This document shows positions 1-8,424 of a stretch of DNA of 47,126 bases, one piece after another. The first letter of the stretch is position 1. The number at the start of each line of letters is the position of its first letter. The notes beneath the pieces are model-generated. The model was not told where the DNA came from. It saw only the letters and a program-made list of their open reading frames with translations, and made no database searches. Made by a program: the position numbers and the translations under genes. The DNA comes from Corallococcus carmarthensis (GTDB lineage Bacteria; Myxococcota; Myxococcia; Myxococcales; Myxococcaceae), in NCBI RefSeq assembly GCF_003611695.1, contig NZ_RAWE01000058.1:1-47126 (forward strand). Direction: 5' to 3'.

Positions 1-248
1 GTGGTGGGGCTGGTGGTGGTCGACGACCCGGTTTCACTGGGGCCGGGCACTCCCGGCGCCGGCGAGGTGCCCGGCACGGGCGTGGGCACGGAGCCCGGCG
101 ACAGGGTGCCGGGCGAGGCGGTCGAGGTCCCCGGAGCCCCCGTCCCCGGAGCGTTCGAGGGAGCGGGCGTGGGTGCGATTTGCGCGCCCGACACGCCACC
201 GGTGAGCATCATTGCCACTGCGACGACCCTGCCGACTTCTCTGCCCAT
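1..248 (-). CDS. Secreted Pro/Gly/Thr-rich protein, 3' part beyond the window
   Basis: The reverse strand from the ATG at 248 is open to the left edge (82 codons). It begins MGREVGRVVAVAMMLTGGVSGA, a plausible signal peptide (basic start, hydrophobic core, small residues at the likely cleavage site after GVSGA). A low-complexity region of repeated APGTG/PGTS/PGSVP units follows, typical of linkers in exported proteins. A loose purine-rich site (gaggcgg) lies about 12 bases upstream of the ATG. The functional domain must lie outside the window, so no function can be given. The competing forward frame over the same bases looks like a shadow because it is only low-complexity Gly/Pro/Val. Confidence 0.55.
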   Translation of the reverse strand, partial: MGREVGRVVAVAMMLTGGVSGAQIAPTPAPSNAPGTGAPGTSTASPGTLSPGSVPTPVPGTSPAPGVPGPSETGSSTTTSPT

Positions 249-481
249 GCTGTGGTCCGCCTCGTGTGCGACCGGGCATATCCGGAAGCCCGCGACGGTG
301 CAGCATTTCTGTGCACCCTTGGGCCCTGCCGGATGTCGGCTTCCATCCAGTCGGCTCGCGCGGGAAGGCGCGTAGAGGGCGTGACAGTCGCGGACATTCA
401 GTACAGACAAAGCTTGGTCGGCGCGCGCAAGGACCGCAGAATCCCGCGCCGGTTTCGACGCCTTCCTTCAAGGAAAACCCC

Positions 482-1402
482 ATGGCCTACACCGACCGCG
501 TCAAGCAGATCCTCTCCTGGTATCCCTCCGACTCCCCCGGCACGCTGACGAACCTGGCGCGCCTGCTCAACCACGGCACGCTCGCCGGCACGGGCAAGCT
601 GGTCATCCTCCCGGTGGATCAGGGCTTCGAGCACGGCCCCGCGCGCTCCTTCGGTCCGAACCCCGCCGGGTATGATCCTGACTACCACGCGCAGCTGGCC
701 ATCGAGTCCGGCTGCAACGCGTACGCGGCGCCGCTGGGCTTCCTGGAGGCCGTCGCGGGCAAGCTCCAGGGCGAGATCCCCCTCATCCTGAAGGTGAACA
801 ACTCCGACTCGCTGGCCAAGACGGCCGCGCCCATGTCCGCGGTGACGTCGTCCGTGAAGGACGCGGTGCGCCTGGGCTGCGTGGCGGTGGGCTACACCAT
901 CTACCCGGGCTCCGCGGCCCGCAACGAGCAGTACGAGGACCTGCGCGACATCATCGCGGAGGCCAAGTCCTACGGTCTGCCCACGGTGCTCTGGGCCTAC
1001 CCGCGCGGCGCGCTGTCCAAGGAGGGTGAGACGGCCATCGACGTGGTGGCGTACGCGGCGCAGATCAGCGCGCAGCTGGGCGCGCACATCATCAAGGTGA
1101 AGCCGCCCACGGACTTCCTGGAGCAGGCGGAGGCGAAGAAGGCCTTCGAGAAGGCGAACATCTCCACCAAGACGCTCGCGGACCGCGTGCGCGAGGTGGT
1201 GCGCTCCGCGTTCAACGGCAAGCGCATCGTCATCTTCTCCGGCGGCGAGTCGAAGGAGACGTCCGCCCTCATCGACGACATCCGGCAGATCCACCAGGGT
1301 GGCGGCTTCGGCTCCATCATGGGCCGCAACGCGTTCCAGCGGCCGCACGCCGAGTCCATCAAGCTGCTCAAGGACGTGATGAACATCTTCGCGGGCAAGT
1401 AG
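482..1402 (+). CDS. fbaB: Class I fructose-bisphosphate aldolase (DhnA/FbaB type)
   Basis: This 306-residue cytoplasmic enzyme should interconvert fructose 1,6-bisphosphate with dihydroxyacetone phosphate and glyceraldehyde 3-phosphate through a Schiff base, in glycolysis and gluconeogenesis. The sequence has the FbaB/DhnA hallmarks: LVILPVDQGFEHGP near the start, the VNNSD strand, WAYPRG, the HIIKVKPP strand carrying the expected Schiff-base Lys, and IVIFSGGESK with GGFGSIMGRN for phosphate binding. The length is normal for the family. The ATG is preceded by AAGGA at good spacing. The gene stands alone: it diverges from the exported protein on the left, and 178 bases separate it from the kinase on the right. 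A weak hairpin at 1439-1464 (7-bp stem, no T-run) could end its transcript. Confidence 0.95.
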   Translation: MAYTDRVKQILSWYPSDSPGTLTNLARLLNHGTLAGTGKLVILPVDQGFEHGPARSFGPNPAGYDPDYHAQLAIESGCNAYAAPLGFLEAVAGKLQGEIPLILKVNNSDSLAKTAAPMSAVTSSVKDAVRLGCVAVGYTIYPGSAARNEQYEDLRDIIAEAKSYGLPTVLWAYPRGALSKEGETAIDVVAYAAQISAQLGAHIIKVKPPTDFLEQAEAKKAFEKANISTKTLADRVREVVRSAFNGKRIVIFSGGESKETSALIDDIRQIHQGGGFGSIMGRNAFQRPHAESIKLLKDVMNIFAGK

Positions 1403-1580
1403 CCCCCCGCGCGCTGTCACCCGTGGCGTGGCGCCCTTCCCGTCCTGACTGTTCGCGGGACGGGCTCCATGTCCGGGGACCGTTCCGCCGTCAACGCTGG
1501 CGGGCGGTCCGGGCCTTGGACGGCCGGACTCCACGTGCCCTCCCCTGGCCCGGGCGCCGGGGTTCGATTACGGAACGGAG

Positions 1581-4500
1581 ATGAGTCAGGGATCCAGGAC
1601 GCCCGGCGCTGGCGGCTCGGAAGCGCCCACGCTGGAGCCGGACGACGCGGACCGCGCGGCCCAGGAGGTGCTCGCCGGAGGCGGCGAGATGGGCGCGCTG
1701 ATGCGGTCCATGGACTGGTCCCAGACGCCGCTGGGTCCGGTGTCCTCCTGGCCGCAGTCCCTGCGCACCATCGCCAGCACCGTCATCCACTCGGGCTTCC
1801 CCATGATGGTGTTCTGGGGGCCGCGGCTGGTGAAGCTCTACAACGACGCCTACCGCCCCATGCTGGGCGGCAAGCACCCCTTCGCCATGGGGCGGCCCGG
1901 GCGCGAGGTCTGGGCGGAGATCTGGGACGACATCGGCCCGTGGATCGAGCAGGTCCGCACCGAGGGCCGCGCCATCCTGGCGGAGAACCAGCGCCTCTTC
2001 CTCGAGCGCAACGGCTTCCTGGAGGAGACCTACTTCACCTTCTCCTACAGCCCCGTCCGCGACGAGTCGGGGGCCGTCAACGGGGTGCTGGACACGGCGG
2101 TGGAGACCACCAGCCAGGTGCTGGACGCGCGCCGCCTCAGGACGCTGCACGAAGTGGCCTCGCGCGCGGGCGGGAGCCTCCGCGTCCAGGACGCGTGCAT
2201 CCAGGCCATGGAGGCGCTCGCCACCAACCCCGAGGACCTGCCCTTCGCGCTGCTCTACCGCATCGACGCGGACGGCGCCCAGGCCCGGCTGGAGGCGCGC
2301 ATGGGTCTGGAGGGGAATGGGGCCTTCTGCCCTGGAGAGGTGGGCCTGGATCCGGGCGCGGCCGCTCCCTGGCCCCTGGCCCAGGTGATCCGCTCCGGAC
2401 AGGCCGAGCGGGTCCACGGGCTGGAGGCGCGCTTCGGTCCCCTCCCCTTGCGCGGCGGCGTGCCGCAGCCGGGCTCCGCGCTCGTCCTCCCCGTGGCCCG
2501 CTCCGGCGAGTCGAACCCGACGGGCCTGCTGGTGCTGGGCCTGTCCCCCCGGCTGCCGGCGGATGCGTCGTACCTGTCGTTCCTGGAGCTGGTCGCCGGG
2601 GGGCTGGGCGCGGCACGCTCCGGGGCCCGCGCGTACGAGGACGCCCGGCGGCAGGCGGAGTCCCTGGCGGAGCTGGACCGGGCGAAGACGGCCTTCTTCT
2701 CCAACGTCAGCCATGAGTTCCGCACGCCGCTGACGCTGATGCTGGGGCCGCTGGCGGACGCGCTCACGGATCCGGAGCATCCCCTGCACTCCCGGCAGCG
2801 GGAGCGGTTGATGCTCGTGCAGCGCAACAGCCAGCGGCTGCTCAAGCTGGTGAACAGCCTGCTCGACTTCAGCCGCCTGGAGGCGGGCCGCATGCGGGCC
2901 CTCTTCGAGCCCACGGACCTGGGGCCGCTCACCGCGGGGCTCGCGGGCGCGTTCGATTCGCTGGTGGCGAAGGCGGGGCTGCGGCTCCAGGTGGACTGCC
3001 CCCGCCTGTCCACGCCCGTCTGGGTGGACCGCGATCTCTGGGAGAAGGTCGTCCTCAACCTCCTCTCCAACGCCTTCAAGTTCACCTTCCAGGGCACCCT
3101 CACCGTCCGCTTGCGCGAGCACGCCGACCGGGTGGAGCTGTCCGTCAGCGACACGGGGATGGGCATCCCCGCGCACGAGCTGCCCCGCGTCTTCGAGCGC
3201 TTCCATCGGGTGGAGGGCGTGCGGGGCCGCAGCCATGAGGGCAGCGGCATTGGCCTGGCGCTGGTGCGCGAGCTGGTGGAGCTGCACGGCGGCCGCATCT
3301 GCGCGAAGAGCACCGTGGATCAGGGCAGCACCTTCACGGTGTCGCTGCCCAAGGGCACGGCGCACCTGCCGCAGGAGCAGCTGAGGAAGCCCGCCCAGGA
3401 GCCCCTCCGGGCCCCGAACCCGGAGGTCTTCGTCCAGGAGGCGGCGCAGTGGCTGTCGGACTCGGCGGACGACACGCCCGTGCCCGTCCCCGTCCCGGAG
3501 GCGCCCCCGGGCGTCGTGCGGGGCCACGTGCTCCTGGCGGACGACAACGCGGACATGCGCGACTACGTGCGGCGGTCGCTGGAGGGACGCTTCACGGTGA
3601 CGGCGGTGGCGGACGGCCGCTCCGCGCTGGCCCTGGCGCGGCAACGGCCGCCGGACGTGGTGCTGTCGGACGTGATGATGCCGGGGCTGGACGGCTTCGC
3701 GCTCCTGCGTGCGCTGAAGGAGGATCCGCGCACGGCCCACGTCCCCGTCATCCTCCTGTCCGCGCGCGCGGGCGAGGAGGCGAAGGTGGAGGGCCTCACC
3801 GCCGGCGCGGACGACTACCTGGTGAAGCCCTTCGGCGTGCGCGAACTGGTGGCGCGGCTGGAGGGAACGGTGAACGCGGCGCGGGGCCGCGCCCAGCGCG
3901 AGGAGCTGCTCGAGGCCCTCCAGCTGTCGGAGACGCGCTACCGGCTGGCCACCCGGGCCACGAAGGACGCCGTCTGGGACCTGGACCTCCGCACGCAACA
4001 GCTGACCTGGAGCGAGGGCATCTACACGCTCTTCGGCTACGCGGCCGGCGAGGTGCCCCCCGGCCTGGACTGGTGGACGGACGCCGTCCATCCGGAGGAC
4101 CGCGAGCAGGCCGTGGAGAGCCTCCACGCCATCGCCGACGCGCCCGGCGGCAGCGACTGGCGCGCCGAGTACCGCTTCCGCCGGCGGGACGGCACCTATG
4201 CCCAGGTGGAGGACCGCGGCTGGGTGGTGCGCGATGCCGCCGGCACGGCGGTGCGCATGGTGGGCGCCATGCAGGACGTCACCCTGCGCAAGGCCGCGGA
4301 CGCCGCCCTGCGCCGCAGCGAGGAGGAGTTCCGCACGCTCGCGGAGGCGCTGCCCGAAGCCGTCTTCGTCACCACCCCGGATGGCGCGTTCACCTACGTG
4401 AATGCCGTCCTGTCGGAGCAGACCGGCCTGAGCGCGGAGGTGCTGTTGGACCGGGGCTACCGGCGCGTCATCCACCCCGACGACATGGCCCCCAGCGGCG

Positions 4501-5405
4501 AGCTCTGGGCGGAGGCGCTGAAGCGCGGAGAGCGCTTCCAGACCGAGCACCGGGTGCTCTACCGGGACGGCCAGTACCGCTGGCACCTGGTGCGCGCCCT
4601 GTCCGTGAAGGACGCGGAGGGCCGGGTGCTCAAGTGGGTGGGCACCTCCATGGACGTCCACGAGCTGCGCCAGGCCCAGGCGCAGCAACAGCAGCGCGCG
4701 GACTTCGAACAGCAGCTCATCGGCATCGTCAGCCACGACCTGCGCAACCCCGTGAGCGCCATCCTCCTGGGCGCCGCCAGCCTGATGCGCCGCGAGGAAC
4801 TGGACGACCGCAGCACCAAGGCCGTCAGCCGGATCCAGTCCGCCGCGGAGCGGGCCCACCGGATGATCCGCGACCTGCTCGACTTCACCCAGGCGCGCCT
4901 GGGCGGAGGGCTGCGCATCCAGCGCCGCGCGTCGGACCTGCACGAAATCGTGGACGGCGTGCTGGAGGAGATCGACGCCACACACCCGGACCGGGAGATC
5001 CGCCGGCGCCGGAGCGGCAGCGGCCTGGGCGACTGGGATCCGGACCGGCTGGGGCAGATGGCCCAGAACCTGGTGACCAACGCGCTGAAGTACAGCCCCC
5101 GGGACACGCCCGTCCTCGTGGAGACGCACGGCGGGGGCGAAGCGGTGACGCTGTCCATCCACAACGAGGGGCCGCCCATCCCCCCGGGGCGCCTGAGCCA
5201 GCTCTTCCAGCCGCTGCAGCGCGCCAGCGGCGAGGTGGACAACAGCAGCCGGAGCATCGGGCTGGGGCTCTACATCGTGAAGCAGCTGGTGGAGGCCCAC
5301 GGCGGCACCGTCACCGTGACATCCACCGCCGACGCGGGCACCACCTTCACCGTGCGGCTTCCCCGCCACGTCCCGGCGGCGGTCGCGGTCTGGGCGAGCC
5401 CGTAG
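1581..5405 (+). CDS. Hybrid sensor histidine kinase with two kinase cores (PAS-GAF-HK-REC-PAS-PAS-HK)
   Basis: This is a 1274-residue soluble protein with no signal peptide or membrane helix. Domains in order: N-terminal PAS-like sensor (about 40-175), GAF-like region (about 180-345), HisKA with SHEFRTPL (phospho-acceptor His378), HATPase (N box NLLSNAFKF near 493; SDTGMGIP and GSGIGLALV boxes), receiver about 645-765 (phospho-acceptor Asp697 in LSDVMMPG, Lys in LVKPF), two PAS domains (about 780-1040), a second HisKA with SHDLRNP (His1052), and a second HATPase (NLVTNALKYSP, SIGLGLYIV). In the second ATPase the usual DxGxG box reads HNEGPPIP, a variant that occurs in many kinases. The protein could run a phosphorelay internally or signal to an unlinked regulator. 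No partner response regulator is adjacent. It starts just after GGAACGGAG and ends before a strong hairpin terminator. Confidence 0.93.
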   Translation: MSQGSRTPGAGGSEAPTLEPDDADRAAQEVLAGGGEMGALMRSMDWSQTPLGPVSSWPQSLRTIASTVIHSGFPMMVFWGPRLVKLYNDAYRPMLGGKHPFAMGRPGREVWAEIWDDIGPWIEQVRTEGRAILAENQRLFLERNGFLEETYFTFSYSPVRDESGAVNGVLDTAVETTSQVLDARRLRTLHEVASRAGGSLRVQDACIQAMEALATNPEDLPFALLYRIDADGAQARLEARMGLEGNGAFCPGEVGLDPGAAAPWPLAQVIRSGQAERVHGLEARFGPLPLRGGVPQPGSALVLPVARSGESNPTGLLVLGLSPRLPADASYLSFLELVAGGLGAARSGARAYEDARRQAESLAELDRAKTAFFSNVSHEFRTPLTLMLGPLADALTDPEHPLHSRQRERLMLVQRNSQRLLKLVNSLLDFSRLEAGRMRALFEPTDLGPLTAGLAGAFDSLVAKAGLRLQVDCPRLSTPVWVDRDLWEKVVLNLLSNAFKFTFQGTLTVRLREHADRVELSVSDTGMGIPAHELPRVFERFHRVEGVRGRSHEGSGIGLALVRELVELHGGRICAKSTVDQGSTFTVSLPKGTAHLPQEQLRKPAQEPLRAPNPEVFVQEAAQWLSDSADDTPVPVPVPEAPPGVVRGHVLLADDNADMRDYVRRSLEGRFTVTAVADGRSALALARQRPPDVVLSDVMMPGLDGFALLRALKEDPRTAHVPVILLSARAGEEAKVEGLTAGADDYLVKPFGVRELVARLEGTVNAARGRAQREELLEALQLSETRYRLATRATKDAVWDLDLRTQQLTWSEGIYTLFGYAAGEVPPGLDWWTDAVHPEDREQAVESLHAIADAPGGSDWRAEYRFRRRDGTYAQVEDRGWVVRDAAGTAVRMVGAMQDVTLRKAADAALRRSEEEFRTLAEALPEAVFVTTPDGAFTYVNAVLSEQTGLSAEVLLDRGYRRVIHPDDMAPSGELWAEALKRGERFQTEHRVLYRDGQYRWHLVRALSVKDAEGRVLKWVGTSMDVHELRQAQAQQQQRADFEQQLIGIVSHDLRNPVSAILLGAASLMRREELDDRSTKAVSRIQSAAERAHRMIRDLLDFTQARLGGGLRIQRRASDLHEIVDGVLEEIDATHPDREIRRRRSGSGLGDWDPDRLGQMAQNLVTNALKYSPRDTPVLVETHGGGEAVTLSIHNEGPPIPPGRLSQLFQPLQRASGEVDNSSRSIGLGLYIVKQLVEAHGGTVTVTSTADAGTTFTVRLPRHVPAAVAVWASP

Positions 5406-5449
5406 CGAAGGCTCCAGGGCCGCACCCGGCGGAGGCCCCAAAAGCGAAA

Positions 5450-5475
5450 GGCCCGCGAGATTTCTCTCGCGGGCC
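5450..5475. terminator. Bidirectional hairpin terminator
   Basis: A perfect 11-bp inverted repeat (ggcccgcgaga / tctcgcgggcc) with a 4-base loop lies 44 bases after the kinase stop and 15 bases beyond the 3' end of the convergent tRNA-Ala. On the minus strand it is followed by CTTTCGCTTTT, a fair T-rich tail, so it probably ends the tRNA transcript and may also stop the kinase mRNA. Confidence 0.7.
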
Positions 5476-5490
5476 TCTCTCAATTCAGTG

Positions 5491-5563
<73 letters not shown>

Positions 5564-5629
5564 GACTTTTGCTGCGTGCTTCCCGGTCCGCCGTGGGGGG
5601 CGGCCCGTGCCGTGAAGGCGGCGCGACTT

Positions 5630-6037
5630 CTACGGCTTCTTCGTTCCCGTTGCCACAACTTTTTGCGGCTTCGCGACGCTTTTTACCTTCAACCGTTCCG
5701 CCACCTCTTCCCCTTCCCGGAGCAGGTCGGTGAGGGACGCGGCGTGGTCCGCCGCCGCCTTCTCCGCCGCCGCGATGGACTGGAGATACCGGGCAAAGCC
5801 CTGGGGCAGCTCCAGCCTGCCCGCCTGCACGGCCTGCCACACGGCCTCGCCGAGCTCGCGGTGGGTCTGCTCCTTCTTGTCCTTGAGGAAGGCCGCCTTG
5901 CCGTTGGCCCGCGCAAGCTCCGTGTTGCGCTCGACCGCCTCCCGCAGCTTGGCCAGCTTGGACTCGGCCGCCTGGAAGGCTTCGTTGATCTGCCGCATCA
6001 CTTCGGTCTGCTTCGGATCTGCCGCCACGGCTGTCAC
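5630..6037 (-). CDS. Small coiled-coil protein of unknown function
   Basis: The product has 135 residues and is rich in Ala, Glu and Lys, with heptad-like stretches (residues about 15-60 and 85-120) and a basic tail (KPQKVVATGTKKP). There is no signal peptide, membrane helix or recognisable catalytic motif. The start used is GTG at 6037. Its only Shine-Dalgarno-like bases (GAGG) abut the start, so the in-frame ATG 13 codons later (MRQINEAF) is a real alternative. It sits between the rRNA methyltransferase gene and tRNA-Ala, all on the minus strand. I do not recognise a named family. A structural or adaptor role is only a guess. Confidence 0.7.
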   Translation of the reverse strand: MTAVAADPKQTEVMRQINEAFQAAESKLAKLREAVERNTELARANGKAAFLKDKKEQTHRELGEAVWQAVQAGRLELPQGFARYLQSIAAAEKAAADHAASLTDLLREGEEVAERLKVKSVAKPQKVVATGTKKP

Positions 6038-6088
6038 CCTCGGGAGAGGAGAAGGTCGCTCGTGCGTAACGTGGCGGCTCGGCGACTG

Positions 6089-7468
6089 TCAACCCGCCTT
6101 GCGGACCAGCCGGGCGGCGAAGAAGCCCCCGCCGGGGACCCGGGGTGGCAGGGCGCGCAGGAAGGGGCCGTCCACCCCCACCTGGAGCTCCGGCGCCCAC
6201 CCTTCCCCCACCGGCTCCAGGGCGAAGCCCGGGTGCTTCGCGAGGAAGCCCTCCACCACCGCGTCGTTCTCCTCCGGCAGCACGGAGCACGTGGCGTAGA
6301 CGATGCGCGCCCCGGGCTTCACCTGCGCGGCCACCTCCGCGAGCAGCGCGGACTGCGTGGCCTGGAACTCCGAGATGGCCTTCGCGGACAGCTTCCACTT
6401 CTGATCCGGCTCGCGCGCCAGCGACCCCGTCCCGCTGCACGGCGCGTCCACCAGCACCACGTCCACCGCGTCCAGCGGCACCGGGTGCGGGAACGCCACC
6501 TGCTTCAGGCCGAACTCACGCACCCGGTCGCGCGCGTCCGAAAGCCGCCGCTTGGAGCGGTCCCCCGCGAGCACCTTCCCCTTCGCGCCCACCAGGTCCG
6601 CGAGCCCCAGCGTCTTGCCGCCGGCCCCCGCGCACACGTCCGCCACGGCGAGCCCCGTCAGCGACGCCCCGGGCGGCAGGCACGCCAGGACGATGAGCTG
6701 ACTGCCCACGTCCTGCACCTGGAGCCGCCGGCCCTTCATCGTCCGCGACTCGAAGATGCGGTGGCTTGCGTCCGCGACACGCAGCGCGTCCGGAGCGCAC
6801 GGCACCGCCTCCGCCGCCACGCCCTCCTCCGCCAGCGCCGCGAGCACCGCGTCCCGCGTCCCCGGAGGCCGCGCGCGGAAGTGCAGCGAGGGCTCCTCAT
6901 CCAACGACGCCATCAGCCCCGCGAGCGTCGCCTCCGGATACACCTGCGACAGCCGCTGCGTGAGCCACCCCGGGAACGAGTACCGGGTGGCCAGCCGCTC
7001 GACGACGGCCTCCGCGCCCTCCGCCGCGGGAGGCTCCGCGAGAGGCTTCGTCACCAGCCCCTCCAGCACCGCGTCATGCAGCGTGCGCGGACGCACCGGC
7101 CCCGGCAGCTTCACCTCCGGGCCGATGCGCGCCCAGGCCTCGCCACAGAAGAGCCTGCGCCAGAGCGTGTAGCGCACCAGCGCCTGGTCCTCCGTGAGCA
7201 CGTGCTTCCCCGGCGAATGCCCCAGCTGCCGCGCCGCCAGGTCCAACAGGCGCGTGTGCCGGGACAGCTCGCGCGCCGCCAGGGCCACGAAGCGCCGCTC
7301 CTGCCCGCCCAGCCCTTCCGCGTCCCGCAGCGCGGTGGCGAGCGCGGCCTTCAGCGGTTCGCCCTTGAGGACGGCGATGTGCGTTTCAATGGCCGCGGTG
7401 GCCGCGCGCCGGGACGGACGCCCCAGACGTGACGGATCATGCGGCGTGGGCCAGAGGGGGATGTCCAA
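6089..7468 (-). CDS. RsmB/NOP-family RNA (cytosine-5) methyltransferase
   Basis: This 459-residue protein has an N-terminal NusB-like helical domain (about 20-150) and a C-terminal S-adenosylmethionine methyltransferase domain. The SAM site is ADVCAGAGGKTLGLA. DAPCSGTG (motif IV) and YATCSVLPEEN (motif VI) carry the two cysteines used by m5C RNA methyltransferases: one attacks cytosine C6, the other helps release. By family it should methylate 16S rRNA (the RsmB target is C967), but paralogues with other RNA targets exist, so I leave the symbol blank. It ends FFAARLVRKAG, as is usual for the family. The receiver-cupin gene starts upstream and ends 15 bases before this start. Confidence 0.9.
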   Translation of the reverse strand: MDIPLWPTPHDPSRLGRPSRRAATAAIETHIAVLKGEPLKAALATALRDAEGLGGQERRFVALAARELSRHTRLLDLAARQLGHSPGKHVLTEDQALVRYTLWRRLFCGEAWARIGPEVKLPGPVRPRTLHDAVLEGLVTKPLAEPPAAEGAEAVVERLATRYSFPGWLTQRLSQVYPEATLAGLMASLDEEPSLHFRARPPGTRDAVLAALAEEGVAAEAVPCAPDALRVADASHRIFESRTMKGRRLQVQDVGSQLIVLACLPPGASLTGLAVADVCAGAGGKTLGLADLVGAKGKVLAGDRSKRRLSDARDRVREFGLKQVAFPHPVPLDAVDVVLVDAPCSGTGSLAREPDQKWKLSAKAISEFQATQSALLAEVAAQVKPGARIVYATCSVLPEENDAVVEGFLAKHPGFALEPVGEGWAPELQVGVDGPFLRALPPRVPGGGFFAARLVRKAG

Positions 7469-7483
7469 GGGTGACCTCTTCGC

Positions 7484-8149
7484 CTAGCCGCGCAGCGGCA
7501 CGCACACGGCCAGCGCACCGGCTTGCGTCTTCACCTGGGGCGACGCGCCCAGGGCCAGGAAGAGGTAGCACGGCGCGGCATAGCGCTCCCCGTCCAGCTC
7601 CAGGTCGCCCTCCATCAGGAGGATCCCGTGGGCACACTGGGGGCGGCTCCAGGCGAAGGCGGCCTCGGGTGCCAGCCGCATCCACATCCGGGCGCTGTCC
7701 GGCACTGCACCCGCGCACCGCACTCCGGGCGAAGGCTCCATCCAGTCCGGCGAGTCCCCGGACAGGGGCTCCCGGGCCGCGGCGGCCACCTGGCGCTTGA
7801 GGTCCAGGAAGCGCTCCACCAGCCCCAGGATGTCATCCACCTGGAAGGGTTTGATCAACAGCGCGTCCGGCTCCAAGGGGTGAAGGACCTGGGCGACCTC
7901 GTCGGGACCGGCGGCGCTGACGATGGCCACCGGGTGGCGCTGGCGGCGCGCGGCCTCCAGGACGCCCCGGCCGTCCGCGTGCCCTCCGGCGATGCGCATG
8001 TCGGTCATCACCAGCTCGAAGCGGTCCGCCGCCAGGGCGCGCAGCGCTTCGTCGAGGGTGCCCACCGCCTGCACGTCCGCCAGCTCGGAGACCAGCTCTC
8101 CCATTCCTTCGCGGAGGCTCGGGTCGTCCTCGACCAGCAGCACCTTCAT
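7484..8149 (-). CDS. Response regulator: receiver domain plus ChrR/cupin-like C-terminus
   Basis: The first about 120 of 221 residues form a receiver domain: MKVLLVEDDPSLRE (acidic pocket), VMTDMRIAGG (phospho-acceptor Asp), AIVSAAG (Ser/Thr switch) and LLIKPF (conserved Lys). The rest (about 135-221) is not a DNA-binding or enzymatic output. It contains HGILLMEGDLELDGERYAAPCYLFLALG followed by a hydrophobic end, in the style of the ChrR-type cupin domain that senses oxidants or metals in anti-sigma factors. I chose the ATG at 8149 because GGAAG lies at the right distance. The longer reading from 8212 adds 21 poorly conserved-looking residues and has no ribosome site. The gene ends 15 bases before the methyltransferase gene and may be co-transcribed with it. 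Confidence 0.85.
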   Translation of the reverse strand: MKVLLVEDDPSLREGMGELVSELADVQAVGTLDEALRALAADRFELVMTDMRIAGGHADGRGVLEAARRQRHPVAIVSAAGPDEVAQVLHPLEPDALLIKPFQVDDILGLVERFLDLKRQVAAAAREPLSGDSPDWMEPSPGVRCAGAVPDSARMWMRLAPEAAFAWSRPQCAHGILLMEGDLELDGERYAAPCYLFLALGASPQVKTQAGALAVCVPLRG

Positions 8150-8239
8150 CGCGTCTTCCAGCGCGGGGGACAGGGGGGCGCTTTCACGTTCGGGCGGTCC
8201 GGAAGACGGCATCTCGGGCGCCGGGTCTGCGTTTGAAGA

Positions 8240-8325
8240 TGGCCCTCCCCGGACTCGAACCGGGACGCGGGGTCAGCCGCAGCGGATTTTGAGTCCGCCT
8301 CGTCTACCAATTTCGACAGAGGGCC
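8240..8325 (-). tRNA. tRNA-Leu (anticodon CAA)
   Basis: The 86-base reverse-strand sequence has acceptor stem GGCCCTC/GAGGGCC with discriminator A. The anticodon arm is GCGGA-CTCAAAA-TCCGC (anticodon CAA). A long variable arm follows (TGCGGCTGACCCCGC), as required for a class II leucine tRNA, then T arm CCCGG-TTCGAGT-CCGGG. The CCA end is not encoded. It diverges from the gene at 8425, with about 100 bases for both promoters. Confidence 0.97.
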
Positions 8326-8424
8326 CCTTGGGTGTGAGCGAGGCGGCCGAACGTATATCGCGCCTTCGGTTCGTGTGCATCCGAAGATTGCGGTGGTCCA
8401 CGCACACCGCTAAAGGGGCAGCGC

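Noticed and set aside
1439-1464. Terminator after the aldolase gene
   Set aside because: The 7-bp stem has a 12-base loop and no T-run, which is too weak to list as a feature.
1491-5483. A 1330-codon open frame antisense to the hybrid kinase
   Set aside because: It mirrors the kinase codons, is full of Arg/Ala/Gln/Val repeats with no domain, and exists because GC-rich third positions suppress stops on the opposite strand.
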